Of a stretch of DNA of 64,000 nucleotides, positions 45,623 to 58,985 are shown piece after piece (the stretch's first letter is position 1; each line of letters begins with the position of its first letter). The DNA is from Sphaerulina vaccinii. Taxonomy: Eukaryota; Ascomycota; Dothideomycetes; Mycosphaerellales; Mycosphaerellaceae. Location of the stretch: assembly GCA_022570795.1 (NCBI GenBank), contig JAKUDP010000023.1, positions 1,198,501-1,262,500 of the forward strand. Reading direction: 5' to 3'. Both the position numbers and the translations under genes were made by a program. Below the pieces are notes generated by a model, which was not told the DNA's origin, did not search any database, and saw only the letters and a list, made by a program, of their open reading frames with translations.

Positions 45623-45918
45623 TATAGGCCGCGATTAGTAGGTCAGATTGATTAATTGCACGTGCAATTACGACGCGATTAAGGGCTCTAATTAGTTGCA
45701 ACCGTGCATATAATAGCAGTTTTGGTTGCAATCTAGTACCTTAGTTAATTGTAGGGCTAGTCTTAGTATAGTTAAGTAAGTAAATAGATAAGTAATATAG
45801 CTAAAAATCTATAGAATTTGCTCCTAATAGTTACTCTAAGAGCCTAAGAACAGCCTCTATTATTTTATATACTAAACTAGTAAATTATAAGTAAATAATT
45901 CGCGTCTTAGCGGCCGTA
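45623..45918. other. Edge of the right RIP block
   Basis: The composition turns AT-rich between about 45,620 and 45,750. It includes a perfect 18-bp palindrome TAATTGCACGTGCAATTA at 45,653-45,670 and repeated GCGATTA and TTGCAA words. It may be the end of a DNA transposon, but no terminal partner is visible. Confidence 0.35.
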
Positions 45919-46280
45919 TATTAGGTTATAGGGGACCTAATAATCTTACTAAGTAGAGGCTAAGCTTAATCTAGTTAGAGCTTATTAATATATCTATAAG
46001 GGAGCAAGTAAAGAAGGTTCTCGTATTCTAATTAGTAAGATAGAATAGTAAGTTATATACAATAACTATCTATAACTACGATATTTATCGCCTATATATA
46101 TAAAGGAGATTCCTAGTTTTATTAATTACTCTAATTACTCTAATTAAGGCCTGCTTAGTATAATTAGGGTGCTTAGCATAATTAGTAGTAGGCCTAGTCC
46201 AAGCGCTACTAATTACTTCTGCACGTAACGCGCGCCCGGAAAATCTATAGGGACATTCCCGCAGCGCACAAACTATAATA
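45919..46280 (-). repeat. Gypsy-1 3' LTR of the left arm
   Basis: 362 bp, inverse of 58,986-59,347, and less mutated than the 6,753-7,114 LTR: it keeps GCGCGCGCCC and GCACGTAACG where that copy has AT-rich versions. Confidence 0.9.
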
Positions 46281-46414
46281 CTATCCCCTATCTAGCCTAG
46301 CTTCGTCCCGAAGCTAGTTTATAGAGTTGTTATCCCCTAGAAAGTTAGTTGTTATAGCTTCTTTCCTTTGCAATACCTTATATAATAACTAAGTTCTTAA
46401 CCTATTATTATTAT

Positions 46415-46789
46415 AAGCTTGCCGATTTTCTAGACCTCTAGGGGGCTATTATAGTAAAGTCGTATTTGTCCTATAAGAAGCATAAGTATATATGCAAGGT
46501 GTATATTCGCTTAGGAAAATATAATAAGTATGTTTATTACAGTTAGTAGTACAACATCTAGGTTACAAAGTCCGAATTCAATTGTTTTTATTCTAAGAAA
46601 GAGAAGCTCTTATCTAGGATCCAAGAGGCAAAGCGCGCCTAGAAGGAGGTATAACGCGCCTTAGAGGCTGCGTATAAGGCTTCTTATACTATATACGTAT
46701 ATAAGATGCAGTTGTAGTAGCAGATAGATCTAATCGATTGTTGCGTAGACAATATAATAGTAGTAGAGCTAGCAAATATCGAGGAGTAG
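46415..46789 (+). pseudogene. Antisense Cys/coiled-coil ORF, left-arm copy
   Basis: The same interrupted reading as 6,240-6,618. Here it runs KLADFLDL, GAIIVKSYLSYKKHKYICKV, IRLGKYNKYV, KSEFNCFYSKKEKLLSRI, ALEAAYK, then QIDLIDC and VVELANIEE before a stop. Three family copies keep the same order and spacing, antisense to the element. Confidence 0.5.
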
Positions 46790-49518
46790 GAGGTAGTAGA
46801 ATAGGTAGAGGAGGAGGTTATAACTTTTTCCGAACTATCTACTAGTTTGGCCTTAAACCTATCGCCTAGTACTTAGGGTACTCTCGAGGGTTTGCCCGAT
46901 AACTTCTAGGGTTTCCCTTCTCTAGTAGATCCTAGTAGAACTATACTAGAAGCTAGTAGTAGTTTATAAGGTTGGATTCTAGTTCCTAAGTATTTTCCGA
47001 GTTATTATATCCTTTCTACTTAACTAAGTAGTTCTAACCCTTTTATCTTAGAATCCTCTCTACTTCGAATATATCCTCTTCCTTAGGTCGGAAGTAGAAT
47101 ATCTCTTAGCAAGGTGTTTTAGCATTTGCAGGTTCTAGTAATAATATATAGAACACTAGGTAGATCTTTGCATCCTTTAGTAGTTTAAGTCGGTAGTTAA
47201 CTAGCCCTTATAGCTTATTAATTAAAAATAGTCCGACCTTAACTTAATCTAGTTTCTTTATCTTTCTCCTTATTTTAAAGTTTTTTATAAGGAGATAGAC
47301 CTTATCCCCCCTCTTTAGCTAAGGTACTATTTTTTGTTTGTTATTATATAGCCTAGCTATTATTAGTTGCGAGTCTGTAATTCGTCCTTCTAGTTCCTTA
47401 TAGAGGTTCTTTAGATCTTTGCTTGCGATTATAGCGTATTCTACCTATAGGTAAGATAAAGGTTCTCTAAAAAGATTCGGGTTTCGCCTATAATTCGAGA
47501 AGAATAGCATAGCCTTTATTATCTCTAATCGCTAATTATTTAGTGCGAGCTATACTATTAGTAGCAGCGCTAACTAGTTGTCTTATACATAATTGATATA
47601 GTGTTATAGGTATTATTCTAGCGTTTAGTTTGTTCTTTTAGTCTGCCTATCTATCTAAGGATAATACGCTATTAATAGCTTATACTTAATTCCGAGTATG
47701 CTAACTAAGGTCTTCTAGTAGTTGGAGGTAAAGAGCTTGTCTCTGTCTATAATAAATACTTTTGAGAATCTATAATGTCTTACAAGTCTATCTATAATAA
47801 GGTGTCCGAGTTGCTTAGTAGTATATATCTCGCTAGTAGTAATAAAGTATGTATATTTAGTAAGCCTATCGACTATAACTAGTATTATATTGTAGCTAAT
47901 TCCTATAATCCGGTCCTATAATAAAGGCAACTTTATAATAAAGTCTATTATAACTTTGTCCTATAGTTAATATAGAGGAGTGCAGAATTGGATATATCTA
48001 TATTTCGTATATCGATCTGCCTTATTCTATTAGCAGGGCTTGTAGCGTTTAATATATTATAATATATATTCGCGTATATATAGAAAGCTAAAGTTTCTTT
48101 AAATTAACTCTATAGTCTTTATAGTTCTAGGGTGTCTATATTATAGATTGTTATAGTAGTGTTGTATGCACTTATTCTCTCGGTCCTTTAGTACCTAATA
48201 CTTCCTTTATAGTATAGGGAACTATTCTTCTATATCCTAAAGAACTTATATAATATAGTTAAACTCTATCGAGTTCGAGCTTAGGCTTCTATCTAGATTA
48301 GCCCTAAGCACTTTCTAGTATACTAGTTCTTTTCCTTCTATATAGTTACTTCGGCGGCTTAGTACGTCGGCTCGACTATTGTCCTTTCCTAGTATATAGT
48401 AGATTTCGAACTTATATTAACTAAGTAGTTCCGACTAGTAGGCCTATTATTAGGTTAGTACTTTTGTCGTAGTAAAGTAAGTTAGATTCTTATAATTAGA
48501 AAGAATTGTAAGCTTAGGGGCTCCTTCCGTATATACTCGCTAGTACTATATTATAGCGACAATTGTAAGCAACTCTTTATTATAGACGTTATAGTTCTAT
48601 TCTATAGGAGTTAGTTTCCTCGAGTAGTAAGCTACTAGGTATCTCTTCCTATTATGCTCTTATATAAGGCATGCTCCTATAGCTATATCTAATATATTAG
48701 TCTCTAGTTTAACCTTGCATTTCCTATCGAATAATTGTAGTACTAGTATCTAGTAGTATAATATCTTAAGTGCTTTAAAGGCCTTTACTTAGTCTATACC
48801 CTAGCTCTACTTTCTATCCTTCTATATAAGCTTGTTTAATAGTATAGAGAGCCTTAAGTAGTCCTTAATAAACTTCCGGTTATAATTAGCTAGTCTAAGG
48901 AACAATTGCACTTCCTTAACTATCTTAGGTACCAGCTAAGTTTATATCGACTCTATCTTTGCTAGATCGATCTTAATTCCTTAAAGGCTTAGGATAAATC
49001 CTAGGAACTTGACTTCTTTCTTATAGAACTCGCACTTTTCTAGAGTAGTGCAGAATCCTATATTTATAAGTTGTTAGAAAATGTCTTAGACTTGTTTAAT
49101 ATATTCCTATAGAGGCTTCTTAGTATAGATAAGAATGTTATCTATATATATAATAACATATATGTTAAGTAGGTCTCTAAGGATGTTATTTACTATCTCC
49201 TAGTAGGAGGCTAGTGCGTTAGTTAGTCCTATAGGTATAACCCTAAACTTATAAAGTCTATAGTATATTCGGAACGCTATTTTCTATTCCTTGCCTTCTG
49301 CTATATAGATAGTATAGAATGCGTCTCGTAGATCGATTTTCGTATACTAGTTAGATCCTATAAGTCTGTCTTATAGTTCTTCGATATTAGGTAGTAGATA
49401 TCGGTTCTTAATAGTAATTTTATTTAGTCTTCGATAATTGACTACTAGTTATAACTTCCTATTAGGTTTTGGAACAAATATAGTTAGGGCTCTAGCACTA
49501 GATTGTGACTTATAGATC

Positions 49519-49765
49519 TATCGAATTAGGACGACAATATATACGCCTGCGACATATAGAAAGGGTCTTAATACGTAATAGAAGTAGAAGCGTTAGATAG
49601 GAACTAACCGTGTTAATTGTATTAGTTAGATATAGGTTGCATCTCCTCCTAAGATATAGAGTATTAGATAAGTTACGTGACCTACTATTATATAACCTAT
49701 ATTACATAATCTAATCCCTAAGAGGGTATCTCTTAGATAGTCTAACTAGACTATACTTTCTAATA
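49519..49765 (-). repeat. Copia-3B 3' LTR
   Basis: 247 bp, same ends as the Copia-3A LTRs. The outer neighbour is inverted Gypsy-1 RT sequence. Confidence 0.9.
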
Positions 49766-52700
49766 CTCCTACTTAGGCTAGATAGTCCTTCTGCCCTGCA
49801 TTCTAGTACTTATATTCTATTCCAAATCTCGATAACTTATTAAGTGCAGAAGAGCTATTTATATAAGCTGGAGTTGTCTTATAAACTCCTAGAATTAGGG
49901 ACTATTCTTCGGCTTAGTTAACCCATCTGCAACTATCTCTTTTATTAGAATATATGCTACTACTATCTTCCTTTGCTACTAGAGTCTCCTAATATTATTA
50001 TAGGCTATATTAATATGTTTTGATCTCTTATAGGTATAGGCATCCTTAACTAGAGTTAGAGATGCTTAGTTATCCCCTATAATCTAAATAGGTCTAAGTT
50101 TATTTACTATATTAGAGTTCGCTTTAATAAGTAGTTAAAAAGAATATTCTCCTACTAACTCTACATAGTCTATTTCCCTTAGAAGTGCTACTAGAAATTA
50201 AGATTGCTTAGCATATGTATTTAGAGCTATATACTTAGCTTCTATAGTTAATATTGCTATAGACTTCTACTTCTTGCTTATCCAAGATACTAGTACTCTA
50301 TAGAGGAAGAAGATAGATCCTAGGATTAAGACTCTATCTGCCTTGTCTATTATATAGTTAGAGTCTGAATATCTAATAAGGCCTCTACTACCTCTTCTAA
50401 ATATAAGTCCTAGGTCTGGGGACGACCTAAGGTATCTTGCTAGTTTCTTTAGAGCATTTATATATCCTCTTGTTAGATTAGCTATATATAAGCTTAGTCT
50501 GCTATAAGCGAAAGCAATATCTAGTCTTGTTATAACTATCGGCTATATCTACGTACCTATCTAGCTTTAGTACTTCTATTTAGTATATCTCTTATTAGAT
50601 AGGATTGCCTTAGTAAGGCTTTTATAACTATCTATTAGTAAGAGAGTTAGATAGGCATTTTCCTTAGTTATATTTAGTCTTGCAAGGTTCTCTTAGATAT
50701 AGTGTTCTTAATTAAGCTTTAGAGTTCCTATAACCCTATCCCTTATTATCTTTATTCTAAGAATCTTTTCTAGCTCCTTCAGATCCTTAATCTTAAAGAC
50801 CTTGCTAAGCTATTTCTTAAACTAGAGAACATCCTTTAGCTCTAGTACTATAATAGGTATATTATCTATATAGGTTAGGACTATAATCCTTCTTTCCCTA
50901 TAGATAAGTAGGTATAGGTCGATCTCTAATTAATCGAATCCTATCTATTCTAGCTTTGAGACGCAGAGTTTATTCTAGTCTCTTACTACTTGCTTAAGTC
51001 TATAGAGACTCCTTAGGATCTTTAGGACCTAGTTTAGTAGGACCTCTACTCCTAGAGGTAGGATTATATAGATATCTTCTTTTAGAGAGCTCTCTATTAA
51101 TATATTATTTATATCTACTTAGTATATCTCTAAGTCCTTCTCGCAAATAACTACTATAAATACCCTTAAAGTATTATACTTTATAGTTAGTATAAAGGTA
51201 TCCTTAAAGTCTACTCCAAACTTCTAGGAGAACCCTCTAGTAACTAGTCTTGCCTTAAACTTCTTAATAGCTCTACTAATTAATCTTTTTATATTAAAGA
51301 CCTACCTAGATATTATAAGGTTTATACCTTTTAGTAGTATAACCGGCTTCTAGGTATAGTTGCTATCTAAAGCTACTAGTTCTCTCTAGATTGCTTCTTC
51401 CTATATATAGCCCTATTTAGGATCCTATATTGCCTCTTTATAGGACTTTGGAATAGGGACCTTTTGCTTTAAAGTAATATTAGGTCCGAGTACTATAAAT
51501 ATAACCTCCTTAATCTCTACTAAGGTTTCCTAGATACAATCCCCTTCTTCTTTAATTAGGCTAAGGAATGCCTTATAATACTTTGGGTTAGGTATATCCT
51601 CTTCCTTATCTCTCTGCCTCTTTTAGAGGACCTACCTTATAACTATACTATAGGCCTTAGGTTTAGGTCCTTCCCCTTTATCAGAGATAGATCTCCTTCT
51701 CTTCTAGGATTGCACCCTTGCTTCTAGTAGATCTTATATAATATCTAGATATTTTCTAATATATATATTTCTACTAGTCCCTTAACAAACTTCGGTTAGC
51801 TAATTAGTCGGCTGCTCTGCTCTAATTTTCTCCTTCTAAAGCTATATACTCCCGGAGTTTTCTTCTTCTAGATCTTCTATCCTCTAGTACTCCTCCTTAT
51901 CCTTTAGTAGAGGTCCAAGCTATATAAATAGTAGTTAATATTTGGTCGAGCCCCTTGGGCCTAACGGACTTTAGGACTCCTCCTACTTCTTTAGTCTCCC
52001 TACTAGTTTCCTAACTAGTATGCTACTAGATTAGTTAAGCCTAGGAACATTCAACTCCAAATCTCCTCCTTTCTTATACTTAAACTACTTAGTATTGCTA
52101 TAGGCCTTAATAGCCCCTATATTAGGCTCCTAGAAAAGCTATATTTTAGTAGTGTCTGGAATATAACTAACGAATATAGCATCCTTGCCTCTATTTATTA
52201 GTTTGTCTAATCTTATTCTAGCTAGCTAGGACTTCGGGTTTATATATACTACTACTCTATAGCCCTAGACTCTAAAGTGTAATACTAGAGGTCTCTGTCC
52301 TAAGAATGCCTCCTCGGGTAAGACCTTAAATCTATTAATATCTAGCCTATTTGGAAGAGCATTCCTAATAATAATGCTTGCTTCTAGTACCTTAGGCTAG
52401 AACTTAATTAGTATATTAGATTCTTCTAGCATCGCCCTTACTCTTTCTTTAGAGGTCTAGATCGACCTTTTAATAACTCTATTCTAAATAGAGTTATATA
52501 CCTTAGTAGTATAGAAAGAGATTCTATTCTCTCTCTCCTACTACTTTAGTACGGCAAGAAGCTCCCTAGCTCTATTACTCCTTACTACTTAGAGAGAATT
52601 TCTAGATTAAAGCTCTGCCTTCCTTTTCTATTAGTAGAGGGTAGGTAGTATATCTATTCTTAACTTTAGTAGGAAGGCCTACTTCTTTCTTAAGAAGTTA

Positions 52701-55001
52701 TTAATAATTTCAAGCTACTACTTAAATTCTAATCTTAAGATAGGTAGGGGTCTATAGATATTAATAGATATAAGAGCTAGCCTTTAGGGCTTCTACTATA
52801 TCTCTTTCCCTCTATACTACTTTATCTTTGCTATTGTATAGACTCTACATGCCCTATACTCCTTTGGAATTAGTATTAGGCTCTTTAAATCTAAGACCTA
52901 GTAAAGGTCCTTTACTACCTTCTCCCCAAAATATGCAAGCCTTCGATACTAGAGCTCCTACTAATCCTAGGTACTCTCTAATATATAGAAAGTATATGCT
53001 TTATCTATTGATTCCTATAAGAAGTATACTTAATTTCGGTCGAGCCCCTAGGGCCTAACAGACTTAGCTAGACTCTTATTAATCTCCTTAATAAATAGGA
53101 CTCCTCCTAACATTCTTGTCTAGACAACTACTTTTCTAGAGGCTGAAACAAGTATGAATTTTGGTAGTTAAATACCGAACTGCTTACTAAACTAATTCTA
53201 TAAAACAAGATTTACTCTAAGTCTAGGTACAAATAGAATATCCTTTAGTATAATCTATTTCCCCTTTCTTCCCCCTATTACTACTTTCCTAATATATATA
53301 GCTATTAAGTAGCTACTACCGACCTTAATCTACTTCCTAGTCTAAAGAGGTTTTAGTTCCCTAAAGAGTAATTCTTAGTTAGTTATATAGGTAGAAGTAT
53401 AAGAGTTAAGTAGCTATTCTAATAGCCTATACTTGCCTTTTACGTCTATAGTTAAGTAGGCTACCTTATCTATATCTTTATCCTCTAATAGGGTCTAAGA
53501 TGCTTCTAAGGCAGTTAGTAACCCTATCTTTTCTTATACTATAAAGGCCTTCTTTAGGTACTTCTTGCTTAAGTTAGATTTCTTCTTAAGGGATTGTACT
53601 TTAAGTTTAAGTTTCTTTACTATTTCTTTAAGTTTATCTTTCCCTAGTAAAGATCCCCTCCTTTGTCTTAATAGAGAGTGTCTTTTCTTAACTCGGTATC
53701 CTATCTTTGGTGCTATAGTCTTAGCAGCCCTCTTTACTCTTTTAAGTCTAGGGCAATTATTCTAGATATATAGTCCTCTATAGAGGAAATAGGCTAGTAG
53801 TCCCTAGGTGCCTTTCTTAGCGAATATAGCTGTCTCTCGGCCTATTATCTGTTCCTGTTTTTCTCTTAGGATTCCAAGGATGTCCTAAGGCTTAAGATCC
53901 TACCTTAGGTCTATACCGTCTCTAATTATTAAGTAGAACTTAGGCAGAGCCGCAAGGAGTTACTATATCTTCCTATTCTTAGTCTTGATTTTTTTGAACT
54001 ATAGGGAGATTATAACTACCCTTCTTGTAATAGTGCTTAGGCTCTGCTATACTTTATTAATTGTCTAGCTATCTTGTATCTCGAATATAGTATACTATTT
54101 AAGAAGGCTTCTTCCTATAGCTTAGAGCTTACTTTTATACTTCTTTTTAGCCTATTCCTAGAGCTCCCTTACTATCTTAATCTCCTATATCGCTTCCTAA
54201 TTATCTACTAATATATAGATATACATCTTATAGAGAGCTACTATATTATACTTCTTATAGGATGCTCTCTTAATAGAGCTGTCTAGCGAGTCTAATAATA
54301 TAGTTAATATATGTCCTAAAGGAGTTGATACTAGAGTATCTAGTATAGTCTCTAATAGAACCTATTCTACTTGCTTAGATATAAGATATATTCTTATTAT
54401 TCTGAACTAGGCTTTATAGTTTTCTTATGTTAGGATTAGTATAGCTGCTCTCCTACCAAATCTATTTCCTTGCTCTTAATCTATTTCGCCTAAAATATTA
54501 AAATAGAACTCTAGAAAATCAATGCTCTTTTAAACAACTTAAGTAGCAGTTTCTAGATAGCTGCTTTCCTTGTCTAAGACTCTCTTCCTTCTCTCTTAGA
54601 TAAGCTTAGTATAGTTTCCTACGCTTCCTACTTATCTATACTTGCAGATAGACTTGAATAGTCTCTTCTTAGAGGGATATACCTTTCTAAGGTATTAGTA
54701 GTACTCTAGTATAGAGGTTAAGTCTTATCTATATAAGATAGTGCTTTAGCCTCTAGCTTACCCTTTCCTCTTTATACTCTTTGAGCTCTACTCCTTAAGT
54801 ATACCTTACTAGGTTCTTCTCTATCTTATCTACCTATAGGAACGTCCGGAACTCGCCGGGATCTTCTATGTCTTCTTAGTAGTATAGATAGGTATACCTC
54901 GAGTCTCCCGATGCTCCTTTTATCGCAGGTTCGTGTCCTACTATTAGAAAAGGCTAACTATTACTATCTAATGCTTTCTCTACAAACCTAGGCTTATAAC
55001 C

Positions 55002-55248
55002 TATCGAAATGGGACGACAATATACACGCCTACGACGTGTAGAAAGAGTCTCAATACGCGATAGAAGTAGAAGCGTTAGATAGGAACTAACTATATTAAT
55101 TATATTAGTTAGTTATAGGTTGCATCTCCTCCTAAGATATAGAGCATCAGATGAGTCACGTGGCCTACTGCTACGTAACGTATATTACATAATCTGATCC
55201 CTAAGGGGGTGTCTCTCAGATAGTCTAACTAGACTATACTTTCTAATA
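55002..55248 (-). repeat. Copia-3B 5' LTR
   Basis: 247 bp. On the minus strand the inner flank reads GGTTATAAGCC, as in Copia-3A. The outer neighbour is plus-strand Gypsy-1 protease-end sequence. Confidence 0.9.
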
Positions 55249-58200
55249 CTAGTTATAATATCGTCCTAGGCATACCTTAGTTAAGAAAGTATAACCTAGT
55301 AATCGACTAGAGAAGAGGAGTACTTATATTCGAGCAATGCGATTGCATTATCGGCATTTAGCCTATATAGTAGCAGCGTTCGCTAATAGATAAGGCTAAA
55401 TAGTTTAACTAGACTGAACTTGCGCTCCTACGAGCTATAGGAGTAGACTTACCCTAGACAGATACCTTAATAATAGTAGAGGGTTACGAAGTTATAGGTA
55501 CTAATAGAAGTAACGCCCTATTAAAGGATACTACCTTAGAACCGGATATCCCTAAGGAGTATTAAAAGTGGTCGAAACTTTTTAAAGAGGTTAAGGGACT
55601 AGAAGCCCTACCTAAATACTAGAAATAGGACTATAGGATTATACTAATACCTAATAGGGAGCCCCTATTTGAACTATTACGAAAGAAATCCGAAAAAGAG
55701 CTCTAGGAAGAAGACAAATAGTTAAAGAAGATACTTGCAAAATAGTAGATCCGAAAGTTATAATCTAGCGTAGGAGTACTAACTATATTTGTTCCAAAAC
55801 CTAATAGGAAGTTATAACTAGTAGTCGATTATCGAAGACTTAACAAAATTACTATTAAGAACTAATATCTGCTACCTAATATCGAAGAACTATAAGATAG
55901 ACTTACTAGATCTAACTAGTATATAAAAATCGATCTACAAGACGCGTTCTATACTATCTATATAGTAGAAGGAGAAGAATAGAAAACAGCGTTCCGAACA
56001 CGCTATAGACTTTACGAGTTTAGGGTTATACCTATAGGACTAACTAATATACCGGCCTCCTACTAGGAGATAGTAAATAACATTCTTAGAGACCTGCTCG
56101 ATATATACGTTATTATATATATAGACGACATCCTTGTCTATACTAAAGGGTCCCTATAGGAATATATTAAACAAGTCCAAGATATTTTCTAACAACTTAT
56201 AAATATAGGATTCTGCACTACTCTAGAAAAGTGCGAGTTCTATAAGAAAGAAGTCAAGTTCCTAGGATTTATCCTAAGCCTTTAAAGAATTAAGATCGAT
56301 CTAGCAAAGATAGAGTCGATATAAACTTAGCTGGTACCTAAGATAGTTAAGGAAGTGCAATCGTTCCTTAGACTAGCTAATTATAACCGGAAGTTTATTA
56401 AGGACTACTTAAGGCTCTCTATACTATTAAACAAGCTTATATAGAAGGATAGAAAGTAGAGCTAGGGTATAGACTAAGTAAAGGCCTTTAAAGCACTTAA
56501 GATATTATACTACTAGGTACTAGTACTACAATTATTCGATAGGAAATGCAAGGTTAAACTAGAGACTAATATATTAGATATAGCTATAGGAGCATGCCTT
56601 ATATAAGAGCATAATAGGAAGAGATACCTAGTAGCTTACTACTCGAGGAAACTAACTCCTATAGAATAGAACTATAACGTCTATAATAAAGAGTTGCTTA
56701 CAATTGTCGCTATAATATAGTACTAGCGAGTATATACGGAAGGAGCCCCTAAGCTTACAATTCTTTCTAATTATAAGAATCTAACTTACTTTACTACGAC
56801 AAAAGTACTAACCTAATAATAGGCCTACTAGTCGGAACTACTTAGTTAATATAAGTTCGAAATCTACTATATACTAGGAAAGGACAATAGTCGAGCCGAC
56901 GTACTAAGCCGCCGAAGTAACTATATAGAAGGAAAAGAACTAGTATACTAGAAAGTGCTTAGGGCTAATCTAGATAGAAGCCTAAGCTCGAACTCGATAG
57001 AGTTCAACTATATTATATAAGTTCTTTAGGATATAGAAGAATAGTTCCCTATACTATAAAGGAAGTATTAGGTACTAAAGGACCGAGAGAATAAGTGCAT
57101 ACAACACTACTATAACAATCTATAATATAGACACCCTAGAACTATAAAGACTATAGAGTTAATTTAAAGAAACTTTAGCTTTCTATATATACGCGAACGT
57201 ATATTATAATATATTAAACGCTACAAGCCCTGCTAATAGAATAAGGCAGATCGACATACGAAATATAGATATATCCAATTCTGCACTCCTCTATATTAAC
57301 TATAGGACGAAGTTATAATAGACTTTATTATAAAGTTGCCTTTATTATAGGACCGGATTATAGGAATTAGCTACAATATAATACTAGTTATAGTCGATAG
57401 GCTTACTAAATATACATACTTTATTACTACTAGCGAGATATATACTACTAAGCAACTCGGACACCTTATTATAGATAGACTTATAAGATATTATAGATTC
57501 CTAAAAGTGTTTATTATAGATAGAGACAAGCTCTTTACCTCCAACTACTAGAAGACCTTAGTTAGCATACTCGGAATTAAACACAAGCTATCGATAGCAT
57601 ATTATCCTTAGACGGATAGGCAAACTAAAAGAACAAACCAAACGCTAGAATAATACCTACGATACTACGTCAATTACGCACAAGACAACTAGTTAGCGCT
57701 GCTACTAATAGCACAGCTCGCACTAAATAATTAGCGATTAGAGACAACGAAGGCTACGCCATTCTTCTCGAATTATAGGCGAAACCCGAACCTCTTTGGA
57801 GAACCTTTATCTTACCTATAGGCAGAACGCGCTATAATCGCAAGCAAAGATCTAAAGAACCTCTATAAAGAACTAGAAGGACGAATTACAGACTCGCAAC
57901 TAATAATAGCTAGGCTATATAATAACAAACAAAAAATAGTACCTTAGCTAAAGAGGGGGGATAAGGTCTATCTCCTTATAAAAAACTTTAAAATAAGGAG
58001 AAAGATAAAGAAACTAGATTAAGTTAAGGTCGGACTATTTTTAATTAATAAGCTATAAGGGCTAGTTAACTACCGACTTAAACTACTAAAGGATGCAAAG
58101 ATCTACCTAGTGTTCTATATATTATTACTAGAACCTGCAAATGCTAAAACACCTTGCTAAGAGATATTCTACTTCCGACCTAAGGAAGAGGATATATTCG

Positions 58201-58478
58201 AAGTAGAGAGGATTCTAAGATAAAAGGGTTAGAACTACTTAGTTAAGTAGAAAGGATATAATAACTCGGAAAATACTTAGGAACTAGAATCCAACCTTAT
58301 AAACTACTACTAGCTTCTAGTATAGTTCTACTAGGATCTACTAGAGAAGGGAAACCCTAGAAGTTATCGGGCAAACCCTCGAGAGTACCCTAAGTACTAG
58401 GCGATAGGTTTAAGGCCAAACTAGTAGATAGTTCGGAAAAAGTTATAACCTCCTCCTCTACCTATTCTACTACCTCCT

Positions 58479-58851
58479 ACTCCTCGATATTTGCTAGCTC
58501 TACTACTATTATATTGTCTACGCAACAATCGATTAGATCTATCTGCTACTACAACTGCATCTTATATACGTATATAGTATAAGAAGCCTTATACGCAGCC
58601 TCTAAGGCGCGTTATACCTCCTTCTAGGCGCGCTTTGCCTCTTGGATCCTAGATAAGAGCTTCTCTTTCTTAGAATAAAGACAATTGAATTCGGACTTTG
58701 TAACCTAGATGTTGTACTACTAACTGTAATAAACATACTTATTATATTTTCCTAAGCAAATATACACCTTGCATATATACTTATGCTTCTTATAGGACAA
58801 ATACGACTTTACTATAATAGCCCCCTAGAGGTCTAGAAAATCGGCAAGCTT
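58479..58851 (-). pseudogene. Antisense Cys/coiled-coil ORF, right-arm copy
   Basis: Third copy of the antisense reading. It is nearly identical to the left-arm copy, with a few transitions. Confidence 0.5.
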
Positions 58852-58985
58852 ATAATAATAATAGGTTAAGAACTTAGTTATTATATAAGGCATTGCAAAG
58901 GAAAGAAGCTATAACAGCTAACTTTCTAGGGGATAACAACTCTATAAACTAGCTTCGGGACGAAGCTAGGCTAGATAGGGGATAG

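Larger units (their letters stand above)
45919..49518 (-). mobile_element. Gypsy-1 3' half, inverted (left arm)
   Basis: Minus-strand copy of Gypsy-1 from about its position 3,515 (start of RT) to the end of the 3' LTR. It contains degenerate RT (around 49,100-49,510), RNase H, integrase and chromodomain (46,985-47,075). The outer flank next to the LTR is CCGTA rather than TTAAG. The inner end is joined directly to the Copia-3B LTR. Gag, protease and the 5' LTR are absent. Confidence 0.88.
49519..55248 (-). mobile_element. Copia-3B: second complete Copia-3 copy, RIP-inactivated
   Basis: 5.73 kb, with LTRs of 247 bp at 49,519-49,765 and 55,002-55,248 and internal sequence colinear with Copia-3A. 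RNase H lies at about 49,950-50,400, RT at about 50,640-51,490 (YIDN near 50,860), and the knuckle region near 53,750. It carries fewer AT changes than 3A in several stretches. Flanks are Gypsy-1 in opposite orientations and from different positions (about 3,515 and 3,016), so there is no target duplication. Confidence 0.92.

Noticed and set aside
19942..45640. tRNA, rRNA or a secondary-metabolite gene cluster in the island
   Set aside because: No tRNA-like cloverleaf or rRNA sequence was noticed. The hydrolase, transporter, P450 fragment and regulator are far apart, and there is no backbone enzyme such as a PKS, NRPS or terpene synthase.
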